Below are positions 27,760-38,539 of a DNA stretch of 59,295 nt, in pieces. Origin of the DNA: Caulobacteraceae bacterium (GTDB lineage Bacteria > Pseudomonadota > Alphaproteobacteria > Caulobacterales > Caulobacteraceae); NCBI GenBank assembly GCA_019746095.1, contig JAIESL010000017.1, forward strand, positions 1 through 59,295, in the 5' to 3' direction. The notes beneath the pieces were generated by a model, which saw nothing but the letters and a program-made list of their open reading frames with translations, was not told where the DNA came from and searched no databases. Position 1 is the first letter of the stretch. Every line of letters starts with the position of its first letter. Made by a program: the position numbers and the translations under genes.

Positions 27760-28185
27760 TCAGCGGATGGTGATGGTCTGGGCGGTCTCGCCGGAGACGG
27801 CGAAATGGGCGGCGGACCAGCGGGCCGGGCCCATGTTGCCGACGGCATTGTTGGAGAAGGCATAGGGCTCGGTCGGCATGCCGAAGGGGTTGGTGTTCAT
27901 CACGCCGTCGCCGTTGACGTCGTGAAAGGCCTTCACCGCATAGTCGCCGGCGGGCAGGTTCTCGAAGGTGGCGATGACGCGGCCCGAGGCGCTGACGGCG
28001 GTGGCGGCGACGGGGCTGGCAGAGCCGCCGTCGAAGGCGCGGGCCGAGTCATAGAGGGCGACCATGACCGTGCCTGTGCGGGCACCGGTCTCGAAGGTCA
28101 GGACGACCTTGTTGTCGGCGGTCTGGGCGAGCGCCGGGGCGGCGGTGAGCAGCAGGGCGGCGGCGGCGGCGGCGAGGCGGATCAT
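27760..28185 (-). CDS. DUF2141 exported protein
   Basis: A 141-residue exported protein with a signal peptide at about 1-20 (LLLTAAPALA-QT). TVMVALYDSARAFDGG, TFENLPAGDYAVKAFHDVNGDGVMNTNPFGMPTEPYAFSNNA is the DUF2141 signature region (quoted in pieces here; conserved FHDxNxDGxxxxNxFGxPxE). Periplasmic, function unknown. The ATG at 28185 gives the signal peptide. First gene of a two-gene unit with the carotenoid oxygenase, a combination that suggests a shared exported pathway. Confidence 0.85.
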   Translation of the reverse strand: MIRLAAAAAALLLTAAPALAQTADNKVVLTFETGARTGTVMVALYDSARAFDGGSASPVAATAVSASGRVIATFENLPAGDYAVKAFHDVNGDGVMNTNPFGMPTEPYAFSNNAVGNMGPARWSAAHFAVSGETAQTITIR

Positions 28186-28781
28186 GGCGAAGTCCCTTGA
28201 GTGAGCAGCCCGATTTCCGGAGTTGGTTTTGGGCGGGCCGTTTCGATGGACCGACCGTGACCGGCCGCCGGGACCGCTGCCACCTCGTTTGCGGGTTCGG
28301 GCGGCTGCCGTTCGCGAATGACGGCAGATGTTCATTCGCGAAACGCGGGTGAACAGGTGCGCGCATTCTCCCTCCCCCGAAGTGGGGAGGGATGTCGGCG
28401 CGCAGCGACGACAGGGTGGGGAAAGTCAGGGCAGCGCAGGACCGTGCGGCGGTTCCCCACCCGTCTTCGCCTTCGGCTCAGCCACCCTCCCCATGAGGGG
28501 AGGGAGAATGCGAAGGCTACCCCCGAAAATTGCGAAAAGCTGTCTTCTCGCCCCTCGGGTCTTGCGGGGTGCGCGCCGGACCTGGGGCGGTCGGGCGGGG
28601 TCGGGATGGGATTGTCAAAGACCGGGCAGGCGACGACGCGGCCGGGCGGGCCGCGACAACCAGAGTCTAGCCGGGCACCGGAGGGGGGATGGCAAATTCT
28701 TCTGCGCCCGCCCTTGAGGGGGCGGGAAGGCACGATCGGGGGTTCGAAAGGACGCGATGATAGGGGGCGGAAAGGTCGCCC
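28186..28781. other. Gene-free stretch with a palindromic element
   Basis: About 596 bases. It holds the promoter side of the DUF2141 gene, a 145-base inverted-repeat element at 28365-28509, and a further hairpin CCCGCCC / GGGCGGG (28707-28713 and 28720-28726) that may end the SRAP gene. The open frames across it are arginine/proline-rich shadows without recognisable domains. Confidence 0.6.
28365..28509. repeat. 145-base inverted-repeat element (MITE- or REP-pair-like)
   Basis: Terminal arms ATTCTCCCTCCCC (28365-28377) and GGGGAGGGAGAAT (28497-28509) are perfect inverted repeats. Each end also folds on itself, since the complementary G-rich or C-rich half follows within a few bases, and GGTGGGGAA / TTCCCCACC adds an inner pair. 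A 12-pair hairpin with the same core sequence occurs at 47731-47757. No transposase is nearby. Confidence 0.7.
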
Positions 28782-29393
28782 TCAGCCGCGCGGGGCGGCC
28801 TCGGCCAGCAGGGTTCCGGCGGGCGGCGGCACCAGCATCGCCTCCGCCGGACGCCGGTCGAACAGCCAGTCGGCCCATTGGTCTGACGGCAGGGGGATGA
28901 CCCCGCGCGTGTGATAGGGGGCGACGTCGGGGCCGGGCGCGGCGGTCAGCAGGGCGAAGGCGTCGGGCTCGCCGTCACGGCCGGCCCGCCAGACGGCGGC
29001 CAGGGCCAGAAACCCGCCGTCGGCACCGCGCAGCCGCCAGCGGGTCTTGGGATATCTGTCGCCCGTGAACTCATAGAAGCCCGAGGCGGGGACCAGCGCC
29101 CGGCCGCCGCTCTCGCCATTGCCGAAGCTGCGGCCCTCGGAGCGGAAATTGATCACCGGCGGCGGCTTGCTGCCGCCCGGCCGCACGGGCCCGCGAAAGC
29201 CGAACCGCATCGGCACCAGTTCGGCGGCGGCGGCGTCCGTGGCGCGGATGGCCCGGGCGATATCGGTGGGGCGCACCTCATCGACCGGCTCGATGTTCGG
29301 CAGGCCACCCGGGAAGGCCAGCGGCGCCCCGTGCCGGTCAAAGACCTCGACCAGCTGGGTGACGGAGAATCTGGCTTCATAGGAGGCGCACAT
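28782..29393 (-). CDS. SRAP (YedK/HMCES-like) abasic-site DNA crosslinker
   Basis: A 203-residue protein of the SOS response-associated peptidase family. MCASYEARF gives the catalytic cysteine at residue 2, exposed after removal of Met; GFYEFTGDR holds the conserved glutamate and YHTRGVIPL the conserved His/Arg. These proteins bond covalently to abasic sites in single-stranded DNA and shield them. The start at 29393 was chosen because Cys2 must be N-terminal. No LexA-like box was recognised upstream. Confidence 0.9.
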   Translation of the reverse strand: MCASYEARFSVTQLVEVFDRHGAPLAFPGGLPNIEPVDEVRPTDIARAIRATDAAAAELVPMRFGFRGPVRPGGSKPPPVINFRSEGRSFGNGESGGRALVPASGFYEFTGDRYPKTRWRLRGADGGFLALAAVWRAGRDGEPDAFALLTAAPGPDVAPYHTRGVIPLPSDQWADWLFDRRPAEAMLVPPPAGTLLAEAAPRG

Positions 29394-29503
29394 GGGGAGC
29401 AGGATAGCGCGGGGCGGGGGACCGGAACCAGTGGCACGCGCCGCCGTTCCGGTTCTGTTGACAGCGGGCACGGACCCGCCCCTTCCCTGGCTGGAGATGC
29501 ACA

Positions 29504-30256
29504 ATGACGTTCAGGAACAAGGTCGCCCTGGTCACCGGCGGAGGATCAGGTATCGGCGAGGCGGTGGCGGTGGAACTGGCCGGGCTCGGAGCCCGGGTCG
29601 TGGTGGCCGACATCGATCAGGAGGGTGCCGAACGGGTCGCCGCCCTGCTGCGGAGCAAGGGCGGAGAGGCCGTCGCCTTCATCGGCGATACCGCCAGTCC
29701 CGGGGACAGTGAACGGGCCGTCGCCTTTGCCGTCGAGACCTTCGGCACGCTCAACCATGCGGTCAACAATGCCGGCATCGGGGGCCATCAGGCCCCGGCG
29801 GGCGAGGTCGATCTGGACGACTGGAACCGCGTCATCTCCATCAATCTGAACGGGGTGATGTACGGGATGCGCCATCAGATCCCGGCCATGCTCAAGGCCG
29901 GGGCCGGCGACTGCGCCATCGTCAACATGGCCTCGATCCACGGCACGGTCGCGGCCATCGGCAACGGCGCCTATACGGCGGCCAAACACGGGGTCGTCGG
30001 CCTGACGAAGAATGCGGCGGCGGAGTACGGGCCGCAGGGCCTGCGCATCAACTGCGTCGGCCCCGCCTATATCGACACCCCCCTGCTGTCCGGCCTGACC
30101 GAGGAATTCCGCAAGGTGCTGGTCGGCCGCCATCCCCTGGGGCGGCTGGGCCGGCCGGAAGAGGTGGCGACCCTGGTCCGCTTCCTCCTGTCCGGGGACG
30201 CCTCCTTCATGACCGGCGGCTACTATCTGGTCGATGGGGGATATACGGCGGTTTAG
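29504..30256 (+). CDS. SDR-family oxidoreductase
   Basis: A 250-residue classical short-chain dehydrogenase. TGGGSGIG at residues 11-18 binds NAD(P); VNNAGIGG, the catalytic serine in NMASIHG and YTAAK supply the remaining motifs; the tail YYLVDGGYTAV is typical. Substrate unknown. Divergent from the SRAP gene across 110 bases. Downstream is a run of palindromic elements. Confidence 0.88.
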   Translation: MTFRNKVALVTGGGSGIGEAVAVELAGLGARVVVADIDQEGAERVAALLRSKGGEAVAFIGDTASPGDSERAVAFAVETFGTLNHAVNNAGIGGHQAPAGEVDLDDWNRVISINLNGVMYGMRHQIPAMLKAGAGDCAIVNMASIHGTVAAIGNGAYTAAKHGVVGLTKNAAAEYGPQGLRINCVGPAYIDTPLLSGLTEEFRKVLVGRHPLGRLGRPEEVATLVRFLLSGDASFMTGGYYLVDGGYTAV

Positions 30257-30320
30257 GGGGTCAGACCGCGGTCTTTCCCTTTGGGCGTGGGCCGGTCCAC
30301 GGTCGGGTGACCTGCGCCCG

Positions 30321-30473
30321 TCTCCCCTCGGGGGAGAAGGTGGGCCGGAGGCCCGGATCAGGGGGCTGTTTCTGCGGGCCGACAGGCGAGAGCAGATGCG
30401 GTCCACGGATGGATGGGTGTTTCACCCCTCATCCGCCCCCTGCGGGGGCACCTTCTCCCTCAAGGGGAGAAGG
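30321..30473. repeat. Palindromic element, GAGAAGGTG-type ends
   Basis: The left end holds TCTCCCC-TC-GGGGGAGA (30321-30337) running into GAGAAGGTG; the right end carries CACCTTCTC and the hairpin CCTTCTCCC (30451-30459) / GGGAGAAGG (30465-30473). The ends are thus inverted copies, each a hairpin. Same design as 28365-28509 but different sequence, so a second family. Confidence 0.6.
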
Positions 30474-30527
30474 AACAGAGGGTTGGTTGAAGCGGCGAAG
30501 TCGCCCCCGGACAGGCGACCCTCACTC

Positions 30528-30566
30528 TTGAGCGCCAGAACGACGGCTCCGCCGTCGTGCGCTCAA
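30528..30566. repeat. Nested double-stem palindrome
   Basis: Outer arms TTGAGCG (30528-30534) / CGCTCAA (30560-30566) and inner arms CGACGGC (30541-30547) / GCCGTCG (30551-30557), all perfect, with a TCC loop. The nested outer GAGCG/CGCTC plus inner variable stem resembles the repeats at 217-260 and 4463-4506 in inverted orientation. Confidence 0.55.
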
Positions 30567-30567
30567 A

Positions 30568-30588
30568 CCCTCTCCCAACGGGAGAGGG
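30568..30588. repeat. Short perfect hairpin
   Basis: CCCTCTCCC (30568-30576), loop AAC, GGGAGAGGG (30580-30588). A compact nine-pair stem directly after the nested palindrome. It may be a half-unit of the neighbouring element family. Confidence 0.55.
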
Positions 30589-30661
30589 GCACCGCTGGGT
30601 CCCCCGGTCTGCGCCGCCTGCCGCGGCTTGCCGGAGGATGACGAAAGCGGGGGCGGTGGGG

Positions 30662-33249
<2,588 letters not shown>

Positions 33250-33320
33250 TTGGGTATCCCCTGATGGCGGATCCCGCCGTCGCGCCCTCTGATGCAAGCA
33301 ACGCGCCGTGCGGTTGCAGC

Positions 33321-33351
33321 TCAGGTGGGTGTGACCGAAACGCCACGCAAG
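33321..33351 (-). promoter_or_regulatory. Possible heat-shock-type promoter for clpB
   Basis: On the minus strand CTTGCG (complement of 33346-33351) and CCCACCT (complement of 33323-33329) are 16 bases apart, loosely like sigma-32 promoters. It lies about 75 bases upstream of the GTG start. Weak match. Confidence 0.22.
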
Positions 33352-33371
33352 GGGGTGACCGGGGGCCGGCT

Positions 33372-33408
33372 TGGGGGGCCGGCCGAAGCCGGCGGGATCA
33401 CCCGCCGG
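33372..33408 (-). terminator. Tandem hairpins at the end of the barrel-receptor gene
   Basis: CCGGCGGG (33389-33396), loop ATCA, CCCGCCGG (33401-33408) is a perfect eight-pair stem whose loop contains the stop codon at 33398-33400. Beyond it on the minus strand a stem with a TTCG tetraloop follows. No U-run, so termination is uncertain; a role in mRNA end protection is also possible. Confidence 0.45.
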
Positions 33409-35668
33409 TGGTCGGGGCCGAGAAGTCGAACTGTTCCGGTCGCCGCTGGCCGCCACCGAAATTCCAGGTCAGGCCGATGAAGGCCGCCCGGCCGCCGAAC
33501 ACCTGGTCCGCCCGGTCGGTGAAGGTCGGGGTGGTGAGGGTGGTGGTGGAGCCGAAATCGTCGAACACATCCCGGACCGTCACATTGAACGACCAGGCGT
33601 CGTTCAGCTTGCGACGATAGCCGAGATTGACGAGCGTCGACTGTTCGCGGCTGCCCTGGGCCAGCAGTTGCTCGCCGCCCCAGATGCCGGACACCTGGAG
33701 GAAGTCCTCCTGGGTCGGGGTCCAGTTCAGGGTCAGGCGGCCGGCGACGCTTTCGCCCTCGCTGTCGACCGTGCCGACCAGTCCGGCGGCATCGATCTCC
33801 TGACGGAAGAGGTTGATGCTGGCATTGTAGCGCAGGGTCGGGTGCAGGGCCCCGCTGGCCACCAGTTCCAGCCCCGTCGAGGTGCTGGCCCCAAGGTTTT
33901 CGGGACGGGTCAGGAAGACGCCGCCGCCCAGATCGGTCGTCACCGGGGTGAAGGCGTCACGGGTGTCACGATAGTAGAGGGTGGCCTGGTAGAAGGTCTG
34001 CTGCTGGCGATAGCCCCAGATCAGCTCCAGCGCGTCGGTCTCCTGCGGCAGCAGGTCGGGATTGCCGGAGCGGCGGTTCAGATCGTCCTGATAGGTCAGG
34101 AAGGGGTTGAGGTCGCCCGGGCCGGGGCGCTGGATCCGGCGGCCGTAGCTGGCCCGCAGGGTCTGGGTCTCATCCAGCTGGTAGGAGACGTTCAGGGTCG
34201 GATAGGCGCGGAAATAGTCCTGCGACGACCGGAGGCCGGAAGTGATCTGGTCCAGCTCCAGATCGGCCTGTTCGAGGCGCAGGCCGAACTGGGCCGTCAG
34301 CTTCTCGCCGAAGGGCCGCTCCAGGGTCGCATAGACGGCGTGCACCGTCTGATCGAGGTGGAACTCATTGGACACGACCGGGTCGGGGACCAGGGTCGAC
34401 CGGGTGGGCCCGCGGGCGAAGAGATTGTCCTGTTCGAGGGTCAGAGCCTGACGTTCATAGCCCAGCCGCAGGCGGCCGCCGTCGGCCATGGGCCGGACAT
34501 AGGCGCTGGTGAAGCCGATCTGGTCCTGGCGGTTCTGGTTGCTGACAAACTCATGGATCGGGGCCGCCACCGGGATCAGCCGGTCGGCCAGGGTGGCGAG
34601 TTCGACGCCGAAGCGGTTGCGGTCGTAGCGCAGCTCGTTGGACCACTCATGGCCCGCCTCGTCGAACCGGCGCAGGACCCGGGCGCTCGCGCCCGAGAAC
34701 TGGCCCGCAAAGCCACCGCCCGCGGTCCGGCGATAGGCCGAGGCGATGCCGCCGCTGGCCGCATCGGCCTCATACAGGTCCAGACTGTCAGCGAAGCTGT
34801 CGACGTCCGTATGGCGCACATCACCGGTCAGCTGGGTCTTGGCGTCCAGATTGTGCTCGACCGCCAGGCGGACGAAGACGCTGTCGGAATCGCCCTCGAC
34901 ATTCTGGCTCTGGCGCGCCTCGAGGAACCGGCCGGACCCGGCGTCGAACCGCGTCCGCAGCCGCTCGAGCTCCTGCAGATAGGCGTCGTGGCGGACGCCG
35001 AAGTCGGCGGACAGGGTCGTCGGGCCGTTCACATGCGAGAGACTGCCGCCGACATTGTAGCGGCCGGTGTCGCCGATATTGGCACGCAGCGAGCCGGTCG
35101 TGGTCTGGCCGGGGCGGACCGTGGTCGGCTTGGAGATCAGATTGATGACCCCGCCCGAGCCCTCGGGGCTGTAGGCGGCGGACGGATTGGTCAGGATTTC
35201 GATACGGGCATACTGGGCGGCCGGAATCTGCTGCAGCAGCTGCCCCCGGCTGGGTCCGTTGAACTGGCTGGCGGGCCGGCCGTCGACCAGGATGGTGACA
35301 TTGGCGTCGCCGCGCAGGCTGACATTGCCGTCGGGATCGACCTCGACCGAGGGGATGTTGCGCAGCGCCTCGGCCAGGGTGCCGGTCTGGGCCTGGAGAT
35401 CGTTGGCGAGGCTGTAGCTGGTGCCCTCGCTGGAGGTGCGGATGTCATTGGGTCGGGCCGTGACGACCACCTCGTCGAGCGACGCGGCCTCGGCGGGCTT
35501 TTCGGACTCTCCGGCCGGAGTTTCCTGCTGCGGCGCAGGGGCCGGGGCCGGGGCCGGAGTCTGGGCGGGAGTCGGTGCAGGAGTCGGGGCCGGAGTCTGG
35601 GCGAAGGCCGCGCCGGACGAGGTGGCCAGGGCCGTGCCGACCAGCAGCAGGAAGCGGATGGAAGTCAT
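33398..35668 (-). CDS. Outer-membrane beta-barrel TonB-receptor-like protein
   Basis: A 756-residue outer-membrane protein. Signal peptide at about 1-23 (GAAFA-QT), then a repetitive T/P/A/Q linker at about 24-60, TonB box-like [10 protein letters not shown], a plug domain ([53 protein letters not shown]) and a C-terminal barrel of the outer-membrane beta-barrel family 3 type ending in a G-rich, F-containing segment (GLTWNFGGG). The ATG at 35668 gives the signal peptide. Ligand unknown. The repetitive linker before the plug is longer than usual. Confidence 0.85.
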   Translation of the reverse strand: MTSIRFLLLVGTALATSSGAAFAQTPAPTPAPTPAQTPAPAPAPAPQQETPAGESEKPAEAASLDEVVVTARPNDIRTSSEGTSYSLANDLQAQTGTLAEALRNIPSVEVDPDGNVSLRGDANVTILVDGRPASQFNGPSRGQLLQQIPAAQYARIEILTNPSAAYSPEGSGGVINLISKPTTVRPGQTTTGSLRANIGDTGRYNVGGSLSHVNGPTTLSADFGVRHDAYLQELERLRTRFDAGSGRFLEARQSQNVEGDSDSVFVRLAVEHNLDAKTQLTGDVRHTDVDSFADSLDLYEADAASGGIASAYRRTAGGGFAGQFSGASARVLRRFDEAGHEWSNELRYDRNRFGVELATLADRLIPVAAPIHEFVSNQNRQDQIGFTSAYVRPMADGGRLRLGYERQALTLEQDNLFARGPTRSTLVPDPVVSNEFHLDQTVHAVYATLERPFGEKLTAQFGLRLEQADLELDQITSGLRSSQDYFRAYPTLNVSYQLDETQTLRASYGRRIQRPGPGDLNPFLTYQDDLNRRSGNPDLLPQETDALELIWGYRQQQTFYQATLYYRDTRDAFTPVTTDLGGGVFLTRPENLGASTSTGLELVASGALHPTLRYNASINLFRQEIDAAGLVGTVDSEGESVAGRLTLNWTPTQEDFLQVSGIWGGEQLLAQGSREQSTLVNLGYRRKLNDAWSFNVTVRDVFDDFGSTTTLTTPTFTDRADQVFGGRAAFIGLTWNFGGGQRRPEQFDFSAPTTGG

Positions 35669-35874
35669 GACGTGCACCCCGAACGTGAAGCAGGCCGAGA
35701 TGGCCTGTTCCTCGTCGGGCGCGGTACAGGCTTGCCGAGGGTCAGGACAGTTACTTCCCCGTAATTCATTGTGCGGCGGCGGAATGCCGCGCCCCGGGGG
35801 CGGAAGCCCGACCCGTTGTGCCTGACCGCCAAACCCGCGACACTGTTCTTCGAAGACGAGGGAGGGACGACGGC

Positions 35875-37823
35875 TTGGCCAGACGACCACGCGCAGCCGC
35901 AAAGGCTTCGGTGCCGACCACGCCCGATCCGGTCGAGATCGCCATGGAGGCCGAGGCCTCGGGCAAGGCCCCGACGGGCGAGGCCTCGGCCCTGCTGCGG
36001 CGGCAGTCCCTTCTGATCGACGAACAGATCGGCCTGGCCCGCAATGAGCGGTTCAGGAACCGCATCCGCTCGGTGCGCGACATGGCCATCGCCTTCATGG
36101 TCGTGGCCCTCGTGGTGTCAGCAGGGGCTGTGGTGTGGAGCGCCAGCCGGACGACCGGGCTGGTGATCCAGCCCTTCACCGTGCCGCCGGAACTGGTGGA
36201 GGACGGACTGGACGGCCGCGCCGTGGCCGCCCTGTTCCAGGACGAACTGGTCCGGCTGGATAGGGAGACCAACTCGGCTCGCCCGCCGGCCAGTTTCCGC
36301 AATGACTGGAGCGAGGCCATCACCGTCGAGGTCGAGGCGGGCGGCCTGTCGCTCACCGACACCTACCGCGCCCTGACCCGCTGGCTGGGCCAGGAAACCT
36401 ATGTCAGCGGCGGCCTGAGCCGGACCCCGGACGGACTGGAGCTGGTGGTGCGCAGCAGCGACGGCACGGGTATCACGGTGCAGGGGTCGGCCGAGCGTCC
36501 GGGCCAGCTGACGCGGGAGGCGGCCGAGCGCGTCTATGAACAGACCCAGCCGTATCGTTATGCGGTGTATCTCGGCAATCGGGCAGAGCCCCTGCTCGTG
36601 GGCCCGGAGCAGCAGGCGCTACTTGACCGCAGGCGGGCCATCCTGACGGAGCTGTCGTCCAACCCATCGGAGACCGAGCGAATCTGGGGCTACAACGGGC
36701 TGACACGGATTCGGGAGACGCCAGCAGGGGACGCGATCAGCCTTCTGCAAGCCGGTCTGGAGATCGATGCGGAACACCCGGTCATGCTGATCAACCTCGT
36801 CGCCTCCCAAACCCTCCTCGGCCGGAGCGAGGCGGCTGTTCTCGCCGCTCAGCGCGCCGCAACCTCCTGTCCAGTCGGCGCAACCGGGCCAAGATCAATC
36901 CGGACAGGCGGGACAGAAGTCGTCTGCAGAGCGAGGCGCTTCTGTCGGACCTGCAAGGGGATTTTCTGCACGCACTGGAGATCAGAACCGATGCTGCGTT
37001 CCGGCCCACAACTCCGGCGGGCTTTCGTGCCGACGCCCAGGTTCGCGTGGAGAACCTGATCGCGCTGCACCAACCCTCAATGGGCCTGACCCTGAATGAC
37101 AGCCTGGCGCTTGAAGAACTCGCGGACGGCTATAGAGGCGCGCGGCCTCTCTACCTGCCGGACGCCGAGGCGGCGGCGAGCCTGGACCAATGGCCGCAAG
37201 CCTTGGCGGCCCTGGAGACCTGGGAGGCTGAGCGGGCCCCGACCTTGTTCCCTGGCATCCGATCTGCGCGCCAGACCTATCTCTGGCCCAAACTCGCCTA
37301 TGCCCGCGCCCGGACCGGCGATCTGGCCGGAGCCCAGGCCCAGATCGCCACCACGCCACCGGATTGCTACCTCTGCGTCCGCGAGCGGGCGCGGATCGCG
37401 GAACTGGCCGGCGACCGGGCCGCCGCCGACCGCTGGTCGGCCGAGGCGCGACGTCAGGGGCCGTCCCTGCCGTTTGCCTTTGCCGAGCGCGGCCAGATGC
37501 TGATGGCGCGCGGCGACACCGCCGGAGCCATCGCCTTCTATGAACAGGCCATCGAGCGCGGCCCCCGCTGGGCCGATCCGCAGAAATACTGGGGTGACGC
37601 CCTCATGGCCCGGGGCGACGAGGCCGGGGCCATTCGCAAATACCGCGCTGCCGCCGACCGGGCCCCGCGCTGGGGCGCGCTGCACCTCGCCTGGGGACGG
37701 GCGCTGGAGGCGCAAGGCAAGCGCGACCAGGCCCGCGAGAAATACGCCGAGGCCGCCCGCATGGACCTGTCCGCCGCCGACCGGGCCGAGGTGGTGCGGC
37801 GGCTGGGGGTGCGTGCGGGATGA
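35875..37823 (+). pseudogene. Membrane-anchored TPR protein, interrupted by a one-base frameshift
   Basis: A basic leader and one membrane helix at about 68-90 (MAIAFMVVALVVSAGAVVW), then a periplasmic part. The frame runs from TTG 35875 (AGGGAGGG eight bases before) and is good to about residue 330 (LAAQRAAT). Past 36864 the sense continues in the -1 frame (LLSSRRNRAKINPDRRDR, then FHALEIRTDAAF-like text, and TPR units at 37480-37800), so one base, most simply a C in ACCCTC, is missing. Restored length about 649 residues. TPRs near the end: AERGQMLMARGDTAGAIAFY and GDALMARGDEAGAIRKY. Function unknown. Confidence 0.7.
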
Positions 37824-38467
37824 TTCCCCATGCCGCCTGGCCGGTGGACCCTGCCGTCATCCTGCCCTTCCTGCTGGCGGTGGCCCTGATCGAGCTGACG
37901 CCGGGGCCGAACATGGGCTGGCTGGCGCTGGTCTCGCTGGGGCGGGGGCGGCCGGCCGGGTTCGCGGCAGTGGCGGGGGTGACCGTCGGGCTGGCGGTGT
38001 GGATGCTGGCCGCCGCCTTCGGCCTGACCCAGGTCCTGCTGATCTGGCCGCCGCTGTTCCAGATCATCCGCTGGGCCGGGGTGGTCTTCCTGCTGTGGCT
38101 GGCCTGGGAGGCCTGGCGCGGCGAGAGCGACCCGGCCGCCCCGGACGGCAAGGACCTCAGCACGATGCGCGGCCTGTTCCTGCGCGGCATGACCGGCAAT
38201 CTGCTCAATCCCAAGGCGGCGGTCTTCTATGTCGCCCTGCTGCCGACCTTCATGCGGCCCGATCACGGCTCGCCGCTGGTGCAGGCCCTGACCCTGGGCA
38301 GCCTGCATCTTGTGGTGGCGGTCGTGGTCCATTCCCTGATCGTGCTGGGCGCGGCCGGGGCGAGCGGCGCTGTGCTGACACGGGTGCAGGGGCCGGTGCT
38401 GCGCGCCCTGATGGCCGGAGGCATCGCCCTTGTGGCGCTGTGGATGGCGTGGGAGACGCGGGGCTGA
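37820..38467 (+). CDS. LysE/RhtB-family exporter
   Basis: A 215-residue inner-membrane protein with about six helices. LIELTPGPNMGWLAL in helix 1, GVTVGLAVWMLAAAFGL and FLRGMTGNLLNPKAAVFYVALLP are the LysE-family signatures (amino acid or metabolite efflux). Substrate unknown. Its ATG overlaps the stop of the TPR gene by four bases (ATGA), so translation is likely coupled. Confidence 0.9.
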   Translation: MIPHAAWPVDPAVILPFLLAVALIELTPGPNMGWLALVSLGRGRPAGFAAVAGVTVGLAVWMLAAAFGLTQVLLIWPPLFQIIRWAGVVFLLWLAWEAWRGESDPAAPDGKDLSTMRGLFLRGMTGNLLNPKAAVFYVALLPTFMRPDHGSPLVQALTLGSLHLVVAVVVHSLIVLGAAGASGAVLTRVQGPVLRALMAGGIALVALWMAWETRG

Positions 38468-38539
38468 AGGCGGTTGGCAGGTTCAACTCCGCGGATGATT
38501 GCTCTAGCGTCCGCGTAGAACCCTGTCCGGAGTCCTTCC

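Larger units (their letters stand above)
30257..30661. other. Gene-free stretch of clustered palindromes
   Basis: About 405 bases between the SDR and clpB stops (convergent). It contains three separate palindromic elements (30321-30473, 30528-30566, 30568-30588). No open frame has a recognisable domain. Confidence 0.65.

Noticed and set aside
28186..28781. CRISPR-like or phage attachment site in the palindromic region
   Set aside because: No regularly spaced repeats, no tRNA target, no integrase; the symmetry is of inverted repeats only.
36850..36890. Programmed frameshift in the TPR gene
   Set aside because: The bases at the junction (GCA-ACC-TCC-TGT) contain no slippery site.
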